NCBI GenBank assembly: GCA_963277665.1
Contig: OY728160.1
Coordinates: 49,584,605-49,648,604, forward strand
Length of the DNA stretch: 64,000 bases
Origin: Viscum album
Lineage: Eukaryota; Streptophyta; Magnoliopsida; Santalales; Viscaceae
Direction of reading: 5' to 3'
Shown: piece by piece, positions 49,308 through 62,558 of the stretch
Layout of the letters: every line of letters starts with the position of its first letter
Position numbering within the stretch: the first letter of the stretch is position 1
Notes under the pieces: generated by a model
The model's input: the letters and a program-made list of their open reading frames with translations, nothing else
What the model was told of the DNA's origin: nothing
Database searches by the model: none
Position numbers and translations under genes: made by a program

Positions 49308-50439
49308 AAAGAACTCATAAAAATCATGTTCTTACACAAGGGAAATCCCCTTCTATTTATAGCCACAACGTACCTCATATACTACATCAGGTACCTATTT
49401 CAATCTTTCATATTGGAAAAACATCCCACACCAGGTCCAACTTCTCAAAAAAATGACCATCATCCTTTGAAAACTACTCTAATGACCTAAAGTGCTAAAA
49501 ATACACACGTTTGTGAGAAAATTTGAAAAAAAAAATCTTAAAATATGCAAGGTATTGTAAACTTCCTAATATATAGTAACTCAGCCTTGATCTATCTCAC
49601 TAAGAATAAAAAAAATATCCCCAGACACTATGCTCCCATATCGACATCTTACTCCTATGTAACCTCTTAGATATACCCAAGTATCCACGACACACATACT
49701 AGAGGTATCATCTTCCCACATAGAATCTTTTCACACTTATCTACTACAACTACCATTCATTCCTTGAACAACACATCAGACAATATATTAATATCATTGA
49801 TTTTGATCATATGAGAAGTATTAGGGTGGAATATCTTGTTCTAAGATAGATGGAATACATTGATCATGGAATGGAATCTCGGAGGAAGTGATAATCAATA
49901 AACCACAGTATAGATCTCTATAAAACCCACATATAGACCTAGATATCTAGTCACTAGTTTCTCATTCCACCAGATATGATTGTTTCCTAATCAACGTAAC
50001 CCCCATAAGAAATCTCACCCCCACAAAAAACATGAGAGTACATATTATATGTACATTATACATTTTTTGGAACTCTACGAAGTTGAAAGCTATATCCAAA
50101 TCAATCGAATATGCTCTAATGTACACTAAATGGGACTCAGACAAAGAATAGAATACTCTCCTTCCTTTAAATAGCATAGAAATGATCATAATGGCCATTC
50201 ATAAAAGTATTTAAAGGGTTCTATATGAATCAAATCCTAATAATTATTGATAGGTGAACTCTTCTAAGGTGATATGACTCCCCCATAAACCTATGAAATT
50301 AAGGACCCATGGTCACTACATGACCACTAGCACCAGGATAGTATGATAACAAAAATCAATAGTATGAGGATAGTATAATGTGATTAAATAAACCTATGTG
50401 TTAATAACATTTTTTTGACCATACTAGAAGCATGATTTG
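49308..50439. other. No gene seen between elements C and D
   Basis: AT-rich sequence with no repeat partner or conserved protein motif seen. Confidence 0.4.
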
Positions 50440-51959
50440 TGTTATGATTCGAGCCACTAGATTTGGACCCAGGACTACCCCAATCCTACCTCCAATAGGC
50501 CCGATGATGGAAACAAGTGCCGAGTTTGAATATCTCCCAAATAGGAGGAATGAGAAAAATCTAATTGTACACACAAACATATCTTCAATTCCATACAATT
50601 ATAAAATATAAAATAACTAAAACTAATGCATGAATATGTCAATAATACCACAACCAGAGTATGACAGTAATGTAATGAAAATGGAAAAGGGGTCAAATAC
50701 ATGCCTAACCAAAAACTTTAAAGAGTCCAATGAGCTCTAAGGTCAAGGAATATGAACCGATGAATGATAATAGAAAACACCACAGTCTTTATAGACAAAT
50801 ATATGCTACACCTACTCCAAGTCCTCTTAGGAACCCATCAAAAGGGTCACTGTCTACATAAGACATGACATAGGTGGGAAGATCCAATGCTAGGGTGAGA
50901 ATAACAATACCCTTTTGGACACCATGAAAAAACTAAACACGAAGCATTAGGAATAGTCAACTAATTACAAGGATATAAAATTCAATTTCTAAAAGAAAAT
51001 GCATAGATATACACGAGAAGGACCCCATGCCACCAGGTAGTCACAACTGACTTCCATCCACATGATTTTACTCAAAGAAAGGCTCATTCTGATAGAATCC
51101 ACTATATGATCCATACCATCACTGGAGACTCTCATCAAATAGTTCTAGATCAGGGGTCCCCTACCATGAAATCCCAATGGTCTTAGAAGACCCTAATACT
51201 CATATAGGGGTCACACATAACTTTGTTGGGGGAAACCATGAACCTAATCTCGATCAACACACTTAGTTGGAGATCATATGCCAATGATACCAATAACCCT
51301 ACCAATAAGGCCTTCTAAATGGAGGATCAACACCCTAAACATGGTGGTCATGATGATTCAACAACCCCACCTAAGGTATAAAGATGATGTAGGATCTCAA
51401 TCCAGTCTCATGGAGGAAATCCATGAAAACTATCAAGGATTCACCCTGAAGAGTGGATCAAAATCCATGGTTAAGGATGTAATTATACACTTTAACCTTG
51501 AGGGTAGGGACCAAGGTAAAAAACACTCAACGAAAACTGGTCTGAACTAAAGAGAGGAGAAACTCATAGAATTCTCTAAGTGAGTACACTATGTCTATGT
51601 ATAGTACATGGTGGTCTATGCTCGACCTAGATCAACTTGTGTGGTGTTGCCTCACATGGAATGTCAATCTTCACATACATGGCATGTGAGTGAAAAAAAT
51701 TGTGTGTAGAGTTATCATGGAACCCTTCCTATTCCATCTGGTTGTTTCTATGTACCGCTGGCCATGATATGCACACCTGTCCATGTCTATTTCTGAGTAC
51801 ATGGAATTTCCATGCCCATGTACTTTGGGACGTGTCCATGTAACCTCCTAAGTACATGCTGCGCCTCTTGGGAAGTGTCACATGGCATGTGATTGGGTTA
51901 CACAACATGTGATATTTAACTCACTATGAAATCCTCAGCACCACAGCTATGGGGTTACA
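50440..51959 (-). repeat. 3' LTR of element D
   Basis: It aligns with 58052-59331: TGTTATGATTC start, AACCAGAGTATGACAGTAATG, CCTACTCCAAGTCCTC, AACACTTAGTTGG and TCACATGGAAT blocks. Homology is certain to about 51720. The right end at GGGGTTACA (51959) is a guess from the TGTAACCCC start expected on the minus strand. Confidence 0.65.
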
Positions 51960-52029
51960 CATTATGTGTAATTCTAAAATACACATTATGTACCATGGGA
52001 TTTCTAGATCTGTTGGGATCTTTTTTATG

Positions 52030-52796
52030 TTTTCCTGTACAACACTATAGTTTCCTCCCTTGCCGAAACATGTAGATAAGGGGTCCTCCAATCCTTTACA
52101 TCATCAATCACCAAAATTTGGATTTGAATTTTCTTAGAAATCACTGCATCGATCCATATGTCATTGTTCATCAAAACTGAGAATAATGGAACCCTCAAAT
52201 CCATTCTATTCCTCCTTTGATCACCAACCATCCTCACCTCACCATGATCATAGTATCGATCATGAACCACACCTATAGTATTGATATGTTGTGCTGAAGA
52301 ATAGTTTAATAACAATCATATACCCAGTTTTCATCAAACCACCAGCCAAAATAAATGCATGAGATGAATTTACAGAAGAGAAGTGGGAGAAAACCACAAC
52401 CCATAAAATGTGAGGAATGAATATCAGCCTTTTTTTTGGAATAGATTTGTTGTCATATAAAAATAATAACAAATAAGATTATAATACAATAAACCAATAT
52501 AATTCCACAAACATAAATCTATCAGTGATTCCCATATCAATTGTGTGCATGGAATTAATCTATGTTCATATAGGATTAAAGAACATTATGGAAAAAATGT
52601 ATCCTTCCTTGAGTTTGGATTGATGGTTGATGAAGAACGGTTTTGTGTTGTCGTTGTTGATGAGATTCATGAAAACCATTGGCACAATGATCCTGGATCT
52701 GGTCCCAATCCATTTATGTTTTCCAAGAACGCCCTCCAATGGTTCTCTAGGTCTCTTGGATTTAGCATCCAACTGTAAGAAAAAATCTATAAGCAT
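52030..52796 (-). pseudogene. NB-ARC (TIR-type NBS-LRR) like fragments, probable
   Basis: On the minus strand 52796-52566 reads LDAKSKRPREPLEGVLGKHK, then WIGTRSRIIV. This aligns by eye with the kinase-2 to RNBS-B stretch of TIR-NBS proteins (LDDVD..QLE.L.GKHDWFG.GSRIIITTR). A second piece at 52315-52030 contains EVRMVG, as before a P-loop, and KIQIQILVIDDVKDW, a good kinase-2 motif. The P-loop itself is not intact, though a GGI is visible in a shifted frame. The two pieces are not in normal domain order, so they may be two copies or rearranged. Such proteins are intracellular immune receptors; this is a relic at most. A chance resemblance cannot be excluded without a search. Confidence 0.4.
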
Positions 52797-53899
52797 GTAT
52801 TTATATAAAACATGGTCACTACATCAAAAATAAAAAATTAAATTTATTTAATTTTTTATTTTCTTCATTTCTCCTAAGGAATATTTTTTATAAACACCTA
52901 ACCCCAACAAAGGTTATGTCATTCATAGGGTTAAAATATTGTTCTAAACATGATGGTTCCCTTTAATTTCTAATATTTTAACCCTTTCATGATTAATTTC
53001 ACTTTTTCTGGAAAACTGTGTGGGAGTGCTATTTAATATATTTAATAAATTTCAACTATTTATTTTTAGGACACTGGACCTCAGAATCAATCATCTTCTT
53101 AGCACAAAATCTCAAAAATAATTTATATAATATCCAAAAAATAATACATAGAAAATATGGATCATTACATTTTATACACCTTGTTGATTTTAAACCCAAA
53201 AATAGAAATACCTACTCAAAAAGTTCAGGCTATTGGACTTGCATCTGGGTATTCCACTACCAGGTTCTCTCATAAATATCATTGTTCTACCACCAAACAT
53301 GCACTAGGGGAATGAATCAACTATGAATGATTTTCTCCTGAAAATCCTCAATCTCCACCAGGTACTTAAAAAAGGTTGTTTTATCCTTGATTTTCAGCTC
53401 GCCCGAGTCAATATCCTGTGATTGGTCATGCAGTTGATAACATGTGATTTGTAATACATGTATCTCTTTATATGTGACATGGGAAATACATTGTGTACCC
53501 AATACAAAAATGGTGGTAAATATAATAGGATCCCTACCTATCTAACTCTACATAGTGTTCAGAAGGTATCCATGAATCCTGCATATAACTTTCCACTTCA
53601 ACCAAATATCCAAAATCCATGTTAAGGTGAGACCCTCAAGAACACATGTCTCCTATTATAACTCTAGAGGTCACTTTGATCAATCCTCATAAGACTTCAA
53701 ATGACTTTGTGAAATACTCATCCACACCTAGATTATTTACACCTTCTCTATAGTAGATCACAAAAAATCTGAGCCAAGATCACTGACTCCCTAAGATTAG
53801 TTTAGCAGATTAGTTCCCTATAAGATTACCCGTAAAAAGATTAAAATTTTTCCATACAAATGGTGGAATATTAGTTTATGTTGTGAAACAAAATCTACC

Positions 53900-54440
53900 A
53901 AGGGTAGATGATCCTCCTACTAAATCACAATTCAAACATGAAAACCCATAAAATGTCCTCCATGACCTGAATTGTCCACTCAATCTGGCCATCATCCTGG
54001 GGGTGAAATGCTATGCTCATGAGTAACAGACTACCAAGTTCGTTATATAATCCCCTATATAATTGTGACATGAAGTGATCTTCATGGTTGAAAATTATTA
54101 TCATGGCAACTCAATGGAGTCATAATATCACATTCACGTAGAGGCACCCCAAGATCTCTACTAAATTGTGCTCTTCAAAAGCTATGAAGTGGGATGACAT
54201 GCAAAATTATTCTATGATCCCCATATGGATTCATTTTCACATGACACATGTGATAAAACATTCTCAAATTCCATGCATATATAATCTTGGTTCAACTTTG
54301 GAAGCTCCATGGGTTGAGCTAGACCTACTGGAACCTAGTGCTTAGCCTTTACCTGTGGACAAGGGAGGCATCGAGAGAAAAACTATGCAACTCATTTATT
54401 CATACCTAGCCACCAAAATTGGCATCTAATGTCCTGGAAG
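53900..54440 (-). pseudogene. Integrase relic of element D pol
   Basis: The minus strand reads FWWLGMNK, then FFSRCLPCPQVKAKH near 54400-54360, the second half of the HHCC zinc-binding domain with both Cys kept. Further on, LGSLLLMSIAFHPQDDGQIE then WTIQVMEDI (54030-53950) matches the F.T.FHPQTDGQ.ERT.Q.LED block with the catalytic Glu kept. The middle of the core, including the first Asp motif, is broken by frameshifts. Integrase joins the element cDNA to the host chromosome. A chromodomain could lie downstream (53500-53300), but I cannot confirm it. Confidence 0.8.
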
Positions 54441-54849
54441 ATAATTACCTCCCCTATATTGACTTCCAAATCGGATGTATGAAATTCCTAAATCACCTCC
54501 TCCCAAAATATCAAGGGTACCATAGACCATCCTATGAAAAGGATAGCATAATCCCCACCTTTAGAATATTTATCAGAAGCTTGTACAGTTGAGATATTAC
54601 TACGTAAGGTGTCATAGTCAGTATTTCTACAATGATCATACCTGACATTCTATAAAATTGTTGGGGGTTACAACCATAGAATAAATATATAAAGCACCAT
54701 ACTTGTTCACTAAGGATAATTACAATGAGGAAAACTGAGATGAAACATTGGCCAACAAATTAGAACAATATCACTTGCTGAGAGTTTATTCCACCACATT
54801 ACCCTTCCTAGGAGTATATAAAATATAAAATTTATAGTTTTTCAGGAAC

Positions 54850-55090
54850 TATACCCATCACCTCTATCTCAAGTGATGATCTTTCTGAGAGAAGATATAT
54901 TTGAGACTCTTGTGGTCATAGTAGATGATAAATTGGTCACCCATCAGTAATTGTCACCACATATTCATTGCGAAGACTACCGCTACCAACTCTAGATCAT
55001 GAGTCATGTAGTTCTACTCATGTGATTTCAACTTACATGAATCATATTCAATCACTATCTATCACTTCATTAGAAAAAAACAATCCTGGT
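54850..55090 (-). pseudogene. RNase H relic of element D pol
   Basis: The minus strand shows decayed forms of the gypsy RNase H blocks: HDLELVAVVFAMN near 54970 (family pattern HDLEL.AVVFALK.W) and DQFIIYYDHKSLKY near 54930-54900 (F.I.TDH.SLKY). It lies immediately downstream of the RT, as expected. Confidence 0.75.
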
Positions 55091-55316
55091 CCTTGATGCA
55101 TTACAGAACACAATGTACACCACACCCTCCTCTAGAAATCTCAATATGGGAGTTCTCTTCAATATATTCCTCTTCACCTAAAAGAACTTTTTTGACCATT
55201 TATTCCAAATTAAAGGCTAACCCTTATGGATCAAAGCCGTCAAGGGTGCTTCCACTCTAGATTAATCAATTACAAACCTCTTTTAGATCCATTCCAACCC
55301 AAGGAAACTATTCACC

Positions 55317-55960
55317 TCAGTAATACTCTTTTTTGGATCCCAAGAAAGCACTCCCACATCCTTCTTCAAGTACACTAATACTCCTTCCTGTGAGATGATG
55401 TGTCCTTGAAAGTGGACCTCTCAAAAAAATAATTACACTTTTAGAGCTTCCCATAAATCTGGTCCTCTGAAAGTTAGCCATGACCATCCTCAAGTGTCTC
55501 TCATGCTCCTCCTTGGACGTCATGTACACTAGTATGTCATCAATGAAGACCACCATTAACAGATTTAATAAAAACTAAAATATATGGTTCATGAGTCCCA
55601 TAAAAAATAATGGTGAATTCTTCATTCCAAAAAGAATACACAAGTAGTCATAGTGACTATAGTGACATATAATTTCTTTCTTCCGTATATCCTCATCCCG
55701 TACTCAGAACTGGTGATAGCTATATCTGAGGATAATCATCAAGAACCATCATGCCCCTATAAACTAGTAAAATAGGTCTTAGGTCTTTGGTAGTGGATAC
55801 TTATTTTTCTTTTTCACTTGGTTCAAGTGATGGTAGTCCACATATGACCTCAACCACCCATCCTCCTTCCTAGAGAACAACACTAGGGATGCCCATGGGA
55901 AACACTGGGTCTCAAAAATCCATTTTTCATCAATTAATCCAATAGAAGCCTCTTCTCATT
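55317..55960 (-). pseudogene. Reverse transcriptase relic of element D pol
   Basis: The minus strand carries SRKEDGWLRSYVDYHHLNQV near 55880 (family KKKDGS.R.CIDYR.LN), VRDEDIRK and FGMKNSPLFFMGLMNHIF near 55610 (family MPFG..NAP..F...MN..F), and VVFIDDILVY at 55523-55552 with both catalytic Asp kept. HERHLRMVMANF follows. This is the diagnostic RT of Ty3/gypsy elements, which copies element RNA into DNA. Frameshifts occur near 55570 and in the C-terminal third. Confidence 0.9.
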
Positions 55961-56399
55961 AATCGATTTGAGAATCATATGATATTATAGTAAAGATATC
56001 AAGGTCATATTGGGATGAAAAAAATAGAAGTCCAATTCTCGGTGGGGAGGAAAACCTAGTATGTCCTCATGAAATATGTCCCCATACTCCACCACCACAA
56101 TAAGACATTGGTAGCCCATATAATTCACTAAACCAATATTCATTTCAGACAATTGGTGAGAAATCGGCTACACTCTCATATTCTAATGCCCATCCTACTC
56201 TTCCCTATTTTACTTTTCACCCATAAAGGAAAACCTCATCTCATCTGTGCTGACACACCGCATTCTCTTCCTAAAATAGTATATTTTGTCATGAAGTTTG
56301 GATAACAAGTATGTACCTTAGATGATGTTATAATTCCTTGTCATTAATACAAAGATATCCCAGACAAAAATCTCAAATCCAAGTGTTACATTGAAATGC

Positions 56400-56700
56400 T
56401 GACATAAGTGTGTAATTGGTGAGTCTTTGCCTAGAAAAGTCTCAACCGCAATGGTCGTATCAAAGGGTCATCCATAATTTCTAAGTCTGAAACCAGATAA
56501 GTTTCGAGGAAGGATTTAATTACACTTACGTCAATCAATACTATATTTAATATAGAAAATACACATATCATACCTTGTATCATCCTTGTAGCCTTGAGGT
56601 CATAGACCTTTATATCATGTAGCTAGCCTCATCCCTGACCACCAGCTCCCTGATCCTAGTGTAGACCACTAGGGGGTGGTGTTGGAGATAGGTAAAACTT
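56400..56700 (-). pseudogene. Probable protease/linker region of element D
   Basis: The minus strand reads VLIDVSVIKSFLETYLVSDL near 56545-56480, where gypsy protease has VLFDSGASHSFIS followed by a similar linker. The catalytic D-S/T-G is not present as such. The assignment rests on position and weak similarity. Confidence 0.35.
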
Positions 56701-58036
56701 CTAACAACCTAATGTTGCTTTGTCAACCCGTCTTCCACATCTGATGCCATATAGACAACCCTACTCCTGCCTCTGTCTCTGTCTCGATTGTCTTTAGGCA
56801 GTTTATCAATCAGATATATGATGGATCTAAAAATACCAAACCAGATTTCCCTGATCATAGCTAGAGAACAATTGTCTCTCCCTCAGCTGATTTAATCAAT
56901 CCAGAGAGTCATGCACTACTTCCCTCTCTCCTGGGATCATCTCCAAAAGAATCTGACATACTTGAATCCCTGTGACTACTTTCGAAAACCAACATCCAAG
57001 GTCTCGTCTCTAGGGTTCCCTCTACCAACACCCATTTTTGGTGCATGTTCTACTAGGAATCCTTGAACCAATAAGGCCCATTCAATCACCCCAAATAATT
57101 TGGGAATGCAAAGGGATTCCATTGAATCCCTGATGCCCTAGCATAATCCATACTCAATTTTTTTCTCTCTAAAAAATGGATCCTAAAACATTTCTATGGA
57201 TGATCATAATAGATCAATAAACCTCACTAAGTACCCCACCACAATAAAACTACTCTTTTATAGATGCAGAAGCTCCTCTATGTGCATTGATATCAACATG
57301 ATCAGATAGAAATTTTCCCTAAAGAGAATCTAGAGATATGACCAAGATAGAACTATATTATCATGTGACTGAGTCACTAAGTTCCATCATCACCTAGTAG
57401 ATCCCTAAATAAATATATCTATGAGGTATACCATCAGATTTCTAGGATTCATCAAAAGGTGAAAATTTTACGTGACTACCTCCATCCAGTCCTCAACCAC
57501 CTAGGGGTCTAGATCACACCAAAACTAGAGAGGTTTCTTCTACTGAAACATGTGCAACATACTCATCATGCAGAAATCCTATATAGAACATCCATTTCTA
57601 GATTTTTCTCAACATTTGGTGGTAAAATTAGTAAACCACCCATAGGTTCTATCTCTGGTATAGGCTCATGTAATACTGCATCTTCACTTGGTGGATCATC
57701 CTCATGATCATGTAGTGGAATCCTAGTTGTCTATATTCACAGAGGAATCCAAAAATAAAATAGGATATACCACTCTCTAAAAAGTATATCTAGGGAGCTA
57801 ACTAAAAATGTAAAAATAAACCACAACTCATTATTATATGATTCATGTAGAAAATTATCCCCTACAACCAATTCATATATATAAAGAGTTGAAAGGAAGG
57901 TGACTAGGGTCCCACTGTATAGATACATTGGCTGCCAAACCAACACTAGATTCATTGGCCTAAAATATTAACTCAAAACACTAAACACATTCCCACCAAA
58001 CGAATCTCACCAACTCCCATCCTAAGGTAGAACCAA
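56701..58036 (-). other. Expected gag region of element D, unreadable
   Basis: It lies between the primer site and the protease region. No gag motif or zinc knuckle could be read. Confidence 0.35.
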
Positions 58037-58048
58037 TCATAGATACCA
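58037..58048 (-). other. Primer binding site of element D, weak tRNA-iMet match
   Basis: The + strand TCATAGATACCA keeps GATACCA of the reverse-complemented iMet site (8 of 12 bases overall), four bases from the right LTR. The position supports it more than the sequence does. Confidence 0.5.
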
Positions 58049-58051
58049 CTC

Positions 58052-59331
58052 TATCATGACCCAAACCATTGGTTTCCAACCCATGAATAACCTAAGCCCG
58101 CACTTAATAGGATAGGGGCTGGTGACTAGTGATGAGTAGAAATATCTCACAAACAAGAGGCATTATCTTAATATACCTTTATACATTCAAACATATCCAA
58201 GACTGTAAAACTTTTAGATGTAAAATATCTAAACCAATGAATGAATACATATATAATCCCATAACTAGAGTATAATAGTAAAGTAGTGAAAGTGAAAAGG
58301 GGGAAAATACAAGCACAAAAAATTATAAAGATTCCAACCTACTACAAGGGTGAAGACTAGGGTCAAATGAAACCTCTCAGAGGAAACCTTAGTTAGTCTA
58401 TCTTAAGCTACACTCCACCTACTCCACATCCTCCCAAGACAATGTAGAATGGTTCATCTTATGCATAATACATGACATGTGAGGGAAAATCCCATGTAGG
58501 TATGTGGGAAACAATACTTAGTAAGACACCCCGAAAACACTAAACATGTTGTATGATGAATAGTTAGTTCAACACAATGATATAAAAATAAATTTTTAAC
58601 AAAAAACACCAAGATATACTTTGGAAGGACACCGCACAACTAGGTGGTCAGAACCATCTCCCAACAATAAGATTTTACTCAATGAAATGCGCATTTTACG
58701 AGAATCCACTCCATGATCCATGCCATCACTAGAGACTCTTGGAAAAAAAGTCTAGATCATTGGGCCATACCCAAGAAAAATCACTAGTCTCAGAATTCCC
58801 AGATAAATAGATAGGTGGTCACACCAAGAACCTCTTGTGAACTCCATGAAAAATGGTTGGATAAACCTACTACATAGGGTATTTTATTACAACTATATTG
58901 TGAACCCAACTAATACAACCATTTAAATGGAGGATCGACTCCCTAATCAAGGAGGTCATATCAATTCCATAATCCAAACTAGGCTACAAGGAAGATATAG
59001 GATATCAATCCAGTCTCATGGTGGGATTCTAAGATATATATTAGGGATTAATCCTCTAGAGGGTATCAAAATCAATGTCTAAATACATAATTCAACACTC
59101 TACCTTCAAGGGTTTGGACCAAGGGGAAAACCACTCAATCTATACTGGTCTAAAGTGAAGTAATGAAGAGTTCCATGATAAGTCTAAGGGAGTACACGAC
59201 ATGTAAGTAGAGTATACAGAAGGACTTGATCAACCTATATCTTCTCGTGTGGTTTTTCCTCACATGTTATATAACCCTCCACATACACGGTGTCTGAGTG
59301 ACACACATTTCATATAGAGGCCACATGGAAC
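58052..59331 (-). repeat. 5' LTR of element D, truncated by element E
   Basis: It begins TATCATGACCC (the counterpart of TGTTATGATTC) and aligns with the left LTR up to CACATGGAAC. The left LTR continues with CCTTCC from the same point, while here TGTCACGAACC begins. Confidence 0.75.
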
Positions 59332-62300
59332 TGTCACGAACCAAATCTGGTCACCACCGAAACCAGTGCCAAACCTGGTCGTGACAAGACCCGTAGGGCA
59401 TTCCCGAGCCCCACGGGCTAGCACAAGTGCCCAGGTGTCATAAAATGAGAATTGGGAATGATTTAACTTAGTATATAAACTTAAAACAACTAAAGAATCC
59501 AATAAAATGAATCTGGATTTTTCAAACCAAACAATCTTTTACAAAAATTCAGAATTGGATTACATAGCTTAAAACAACTCAAAAAGACAATACCAAAAGT
59601 ACAAAACCAAAATTAAATATCCAAAGAACCCTCATGGCATGGGGCACCATCCTAAATCCATCTCCACAAGACTTCACCACCAAGGACCAGCTAGAAACCC
59701 GAACCACTGGAACAAAAAAATTGTACGCAACCAGCGACAAAAAAAATAACCAAGCCTACTTACACCCAAAGGTGTAATTAGGGTGTGAGACAATGCCCAG
59801 TAGGATACCACCACTAAGAGATTCCATGCAATAAACATTCAAAGATGAAAAGCATGAATGTTTTCAAAAACTTGTAATTTCTAGTTACAATTTCTAAAAG
59901 ATGAAACTTTAAAAAAATCAGTTTTCAAGTTGGATAATTTAAAGAATAAACACTTTTCAAATAAATACCAAGTATACTCAATTTTCCATCCACTCATATC
60001 GTATGCTGACAATAAGCACAAAATATCTAGTAAGCACAAGCAATGGGAAATAACCCCTAGGCCCTAGCTAGTTGTGGGTCCTAGGTACCGCGTATCTCGG
60101 TGAGAGTAACCATCACAAATAACTATTCTCGTGCATGATCCACTATTAGGATACATACCCATAACCTAGTGGTCCCCAATCATCATCATCATAATTTAGT
60201 TAGAGTTGTAAGCGTCAATCTTTCTAAGTGAAACTGAGGCCAAACCCCACGGATTCACTAGCATTCTAGTACACGTCCACCCACCTAGATACCTGGGTTT
60301 TCACATTGTGCTCAAACATGTTCAACAAGTAAATGAATATAATATTAAAAAGAAAATATCATTTCCATATCATAAATTCACCAAACAGCCCACATGTATA
60401 CAACACAAGTCACAAAAGTCCACTTTTCAGTCAAATTGATTTTGAAATCCGACTCACACCCAAATAGCCCACAACACTTTCCACATTTCTTTAACACTTC
60501 CACAAATTCATTAAACAATTTTATAAAACCAATCAAATATATTAAAACTCTCATAAAATCCCACTCACTTGTTACATATCACCCTTTTTACCTTCAAAAT
60601 CATTTTATCACTATACTTACATGAAACAGCCCACAAACAAGTTTCGCTCCAACATCATAATTTAATAAAACATTTCAAAAATTTACAAAACATTCTAAAA
60701 ATATTTGACATCTTAAAATAACACTTCACCTTTAAAAACCCCATAATACGTGAACACACATACCAAACATTATATATTCACCCTTTTCCCACTTTTTTTA
60801 TCCAACTAAATCATTTACAATTTTCATAAAAAGAACCCAAGTGGTTTAAATATGTCATGCACACAAAAACCATTTCAAAAACCTATTTTTAAGCCAAAAT
60901 CACACCAATCTCCTACCAAAATAGAATTTCCAGCCCAATCATTCTTGTAATAGTCCACATTAATATGTTATATAATCACCTTGAACAATATCGCAAAAGA
61001 TACCCATGAGAACACACAAATCCATAAAACACTTTCAAGGAGTTTAACAAGGATACACACATAAAACCCATTTAAAGACCCTCCTTTTTAGCCCCACATG
61101 ACAATATATCATTACCCAACCAAAATTGGCTTCCCCGTTCAACAACTAATAAATCACTTCTACATTTTACAAAACTACCACAAGAGATAACACATGAAAA
61201 ACATTTGAAAAATACACACTTCAAACAAAAATGTAACTTTAATACAAATGCTTTACTATTGCTACCAAAAATGGTTTTCTCATAATGAAAAACATATAAG
61301 GAACATGAAAAATTATTTAATCCAGAAAACTAACTCATCATTAAATGGTTACCCACAGAATCACCAACCGAATGTGTCGAAACCCTCCAATATTGGGGCG
61401 AAACATCAACCGCACGCCCGCCACACCTCAAGGAAGTTAAAAGAAACCTAAAACCTCAATATTTCACCCAAAATACAGTAATTTATAACCTAGGCATGAA
61501 CCCTAACTTCTGTAATTTTTATAAATCAAGAATTATGGAAGAAACCCTAAGCAATTTGAAAGAGGAAGGAAATGGACTCACTTACTTGAAGTATCCTGAA
61601 TTAATCACTCCAAAAACAATAGTTTCTGAAATTTAAAAGATCCAAAATTCACGGGTTGTTATAAAAAGATTTAAGAGGTAATTTAAGAACTGGAATGGAG
61701 GGAAAAGAATAAGAATTGAGAGATTTAAGAAGGGATTATGTTACCTCTTCAATTCTGGACGATTTGAGATAACCTATGAAGTTCATCCCTACGTAGCGAT
61801 TTCAAAAGAGCTCCAAGGAGGGGGGAAAGGCAATGGGAGCGTGCCTGGGTTTCTTAGGGTCGAGAGGGAGGTGGAATCACCTAAAAATCCATTATATTTT
61901 ATAAGATATTAAACAATTAAAAAAGCATTTTAGAACTTGAAAATGGGCTTTCGGGTTGGCCCAATTCTTAAATAAAAACCCAAATCCTCCATGATTATTT
62001 ATTTATAAAGGATCAAAATTTAAATTTTGGTGTTAATATGTTAGAGGAGACCATTTAAGAATTGAAATGGGTGAAAAATATTAAAAAAATGAAAAGGTTT
62101 TAAAAGAAACTAAATTTATTTTTAAATCTGGAATTGTGCTCACAGTTTGGCCCAATTCATAAAAACTCATATATTCCTCCATAAAAACTTTGGAAACCCT
62201 CCAAAACAAAGCATGAATGGAAAATAAATGAAATTTAACTTCAAAATAAGTCATGTATGTAACAATTCCCACCACCATGAAAACTTTCCATCCCTGGAAA

Positions 62301-62558
62301 TCTACAGAAAAGCCAGATATGAAAACCAAATCCAACTGATAAACCATGATGTACTCCCTTGCCAGGTTTCGCCCCCAAAGGCCAAAACACCTCCAGTGAT
62401 CAATTAAAGAAGGAATATATCACAACAAAAACATACACCACTTTCATGAAACAATCAATCACATTCAGGATTTATCCCAAAGGAAAACACCTCAAACACT
62501 ATCCGAACAAGCCCCAAGCAATTCACCCAAACCAACAACGACATTGAACAAGGTTACA
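59332..62558 (-). repeat. Element E: probable LTR of another gypsy element
   Basis: It starts TGTCACGAACC exactly where homology to the element D LTR breaks off. It contains GGGTGTGAGACAATGCCCAGTA near 59781, the same block found near LTR 3' ends of elements B and C, so it is read on the minus strand. A leader-like block with a GAAGAG|GTAACA splice-like site lies near 61765 and a TATAAAATATAA-like string near 61900, both on the minus strand. The right end at GGTTACA (62558) is followed by CTTACCTTGCT, which would be the polypurine tract. No second copy is in the window. Confidence 0.45.

Larger units (their letters stand above)
50440..59331 (-). mobile_element. Element D: Ty3/gypsy element with pol relic, minus orientation
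   Basis: LTR copies at 50440 to about 51959 and 58052-59331 flank an interior whose minus strand reads protease region, RT, RNase H, integrase in that order (right to left), the Ty3/gypsy order. A weak tRNA-iMet primer site lies just left of the right LTR. The right LTR is cut at 59331 by the start of element E. Between integrase and the left LTR lie about 1.3 kb with NB-ARC-like fragments. Confidence 0.8.
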
